DNA of 14,428 nucleotides from Cloacimonetes bacterium UBA3541. GTDB lineage: Bacteria > Cloacimonadota > Cloacimonadia > Cloacimonadales > Cloacimonadaceae. Position 1 is the stretch's first letter, and each line of letters opens with the position of its first letter. The notes beneath the pieces are model-generated. The model was given only the letters and a program-made list of their open reading frames with translations. It was not told the DNA's origin and did no database searches. Both the position numbers and the translations under genes were made by a program. The stretch covers positions 1-14,428 of the forward strand of contig DFOM01000004.1 of the NCBI GenBank assembly GCA_002376725.1, in the 5' to 3' direction. Shown one piece after another: positions 14,350-14,428 of this stretch.

Positions 14350-14428
14350 TTCACGCAGATATCGCAGATAACGCAGATGAATGATTATTAAACATTATAA
14401 TTTTAACTCTCTTGAAATCGCAAAAGAA
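14350..14428 (+). repeat. Dispersed repeat A, copy 2, reaching the window edge
   Basis: Second copy of the unit at 13974-14053. The three 9-bp iterons at 14352-14378 are identical to those of copy 1; the AT-rich middle differs slightly and the terminal CTCTTGAAATCGCAAAAGAA is identical. The window ends inside or at the end of the unit, so its full length and any further copies cannot be seen. Confidence 0.85.

Noticed and set aside
14144..14428. CRISPR array
   Set aside because: The repeated units are long and AT-rich with 9-bp inner periodicity and both orientations; there are no uniform repeats with unique spacers of similar size and no cas genes.

Overview
This is an AT-rich window in which every confident gene lies on the + strand. 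A tRNA gene and a riboswitch-like leader are followed by 13 closely packed genes (about 839-13549). A decaying, repeat-filled non-coding tail follows. The Kdo/LPS-export genes point to a Gram-negative cell with a lipopolysaccharide outer membrane. Low GC, TTG starts, a sigma-54 gene and a Gram-positive-style HPr kinase together do not look like an enteric bacterium. A Cloacimonadota- or FCB-type lineage is my best guess, but that is inference from gene style and not from a database match.

Layout. Positions 1-595 hold no convincing gene, apart from a possible few-codon 3' tail at the left edge. A tRNA-Lys(CTT) lies at 596-671. Ten bases later comes a compact RNA (681-730) that matches the SAM-II riboswitch pattern as I remember it. 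It is followed by an intrinsic terminator (737-760) and a perfectly placed competing antiterminator pairing (716-748), just ahead of metK (S-adenosylmethionine synthetase). The run then continues kdsA, kdsC, lptC, lptA, lptB (Kdo synthesis and LPS transport), rpoN (sigma-54), lpd (dihydrolipoamide dehydrogenase), hpf (long ribosome hibernation factor), hprK, ptsH, ptsI (HPr kinase/phosphorylase, HPr, enzyme I) and pgi (glucose-6-phosphate isomerase). Many junctions overlap or are only a few bases apart, which suggests a long operon or a few overlapping transcription units.

How the genes work together. kdsA and kdsC make Kdo. LptC, LptA and LptB are the bridge and ATPase parts of the LPS export machine; LptD, LptE, LptF and LptG are not in the window. 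The order kdsC-lptC-lptA-lptB-rpoN-hpf is the same backbone found in proteobacteria such as E. coli. There it is followed by ptsN-rapZ-npr, whereas here it is followed by hprK-ptsH-ptsI with no sugar-specific EII component. This suggests a regulatory phosphorelay reading PEP/ATP status, placed beside glycolysis (pgi), nitrogen/sigma-54 control and ribosome hibernation.

The right end (13550-14428) carries the C-terminal remnant of an IS3-type transposase that has lost its catalytic Glu. Beyond it lies a cluster of dispersed and inverted repeats built on a 9-bp tandem unit (NNCGCAGAT), which runs off the window edge. The most interesting feature is the SAM-II-like switch on metK, sitting directly behind a tRNA gene.
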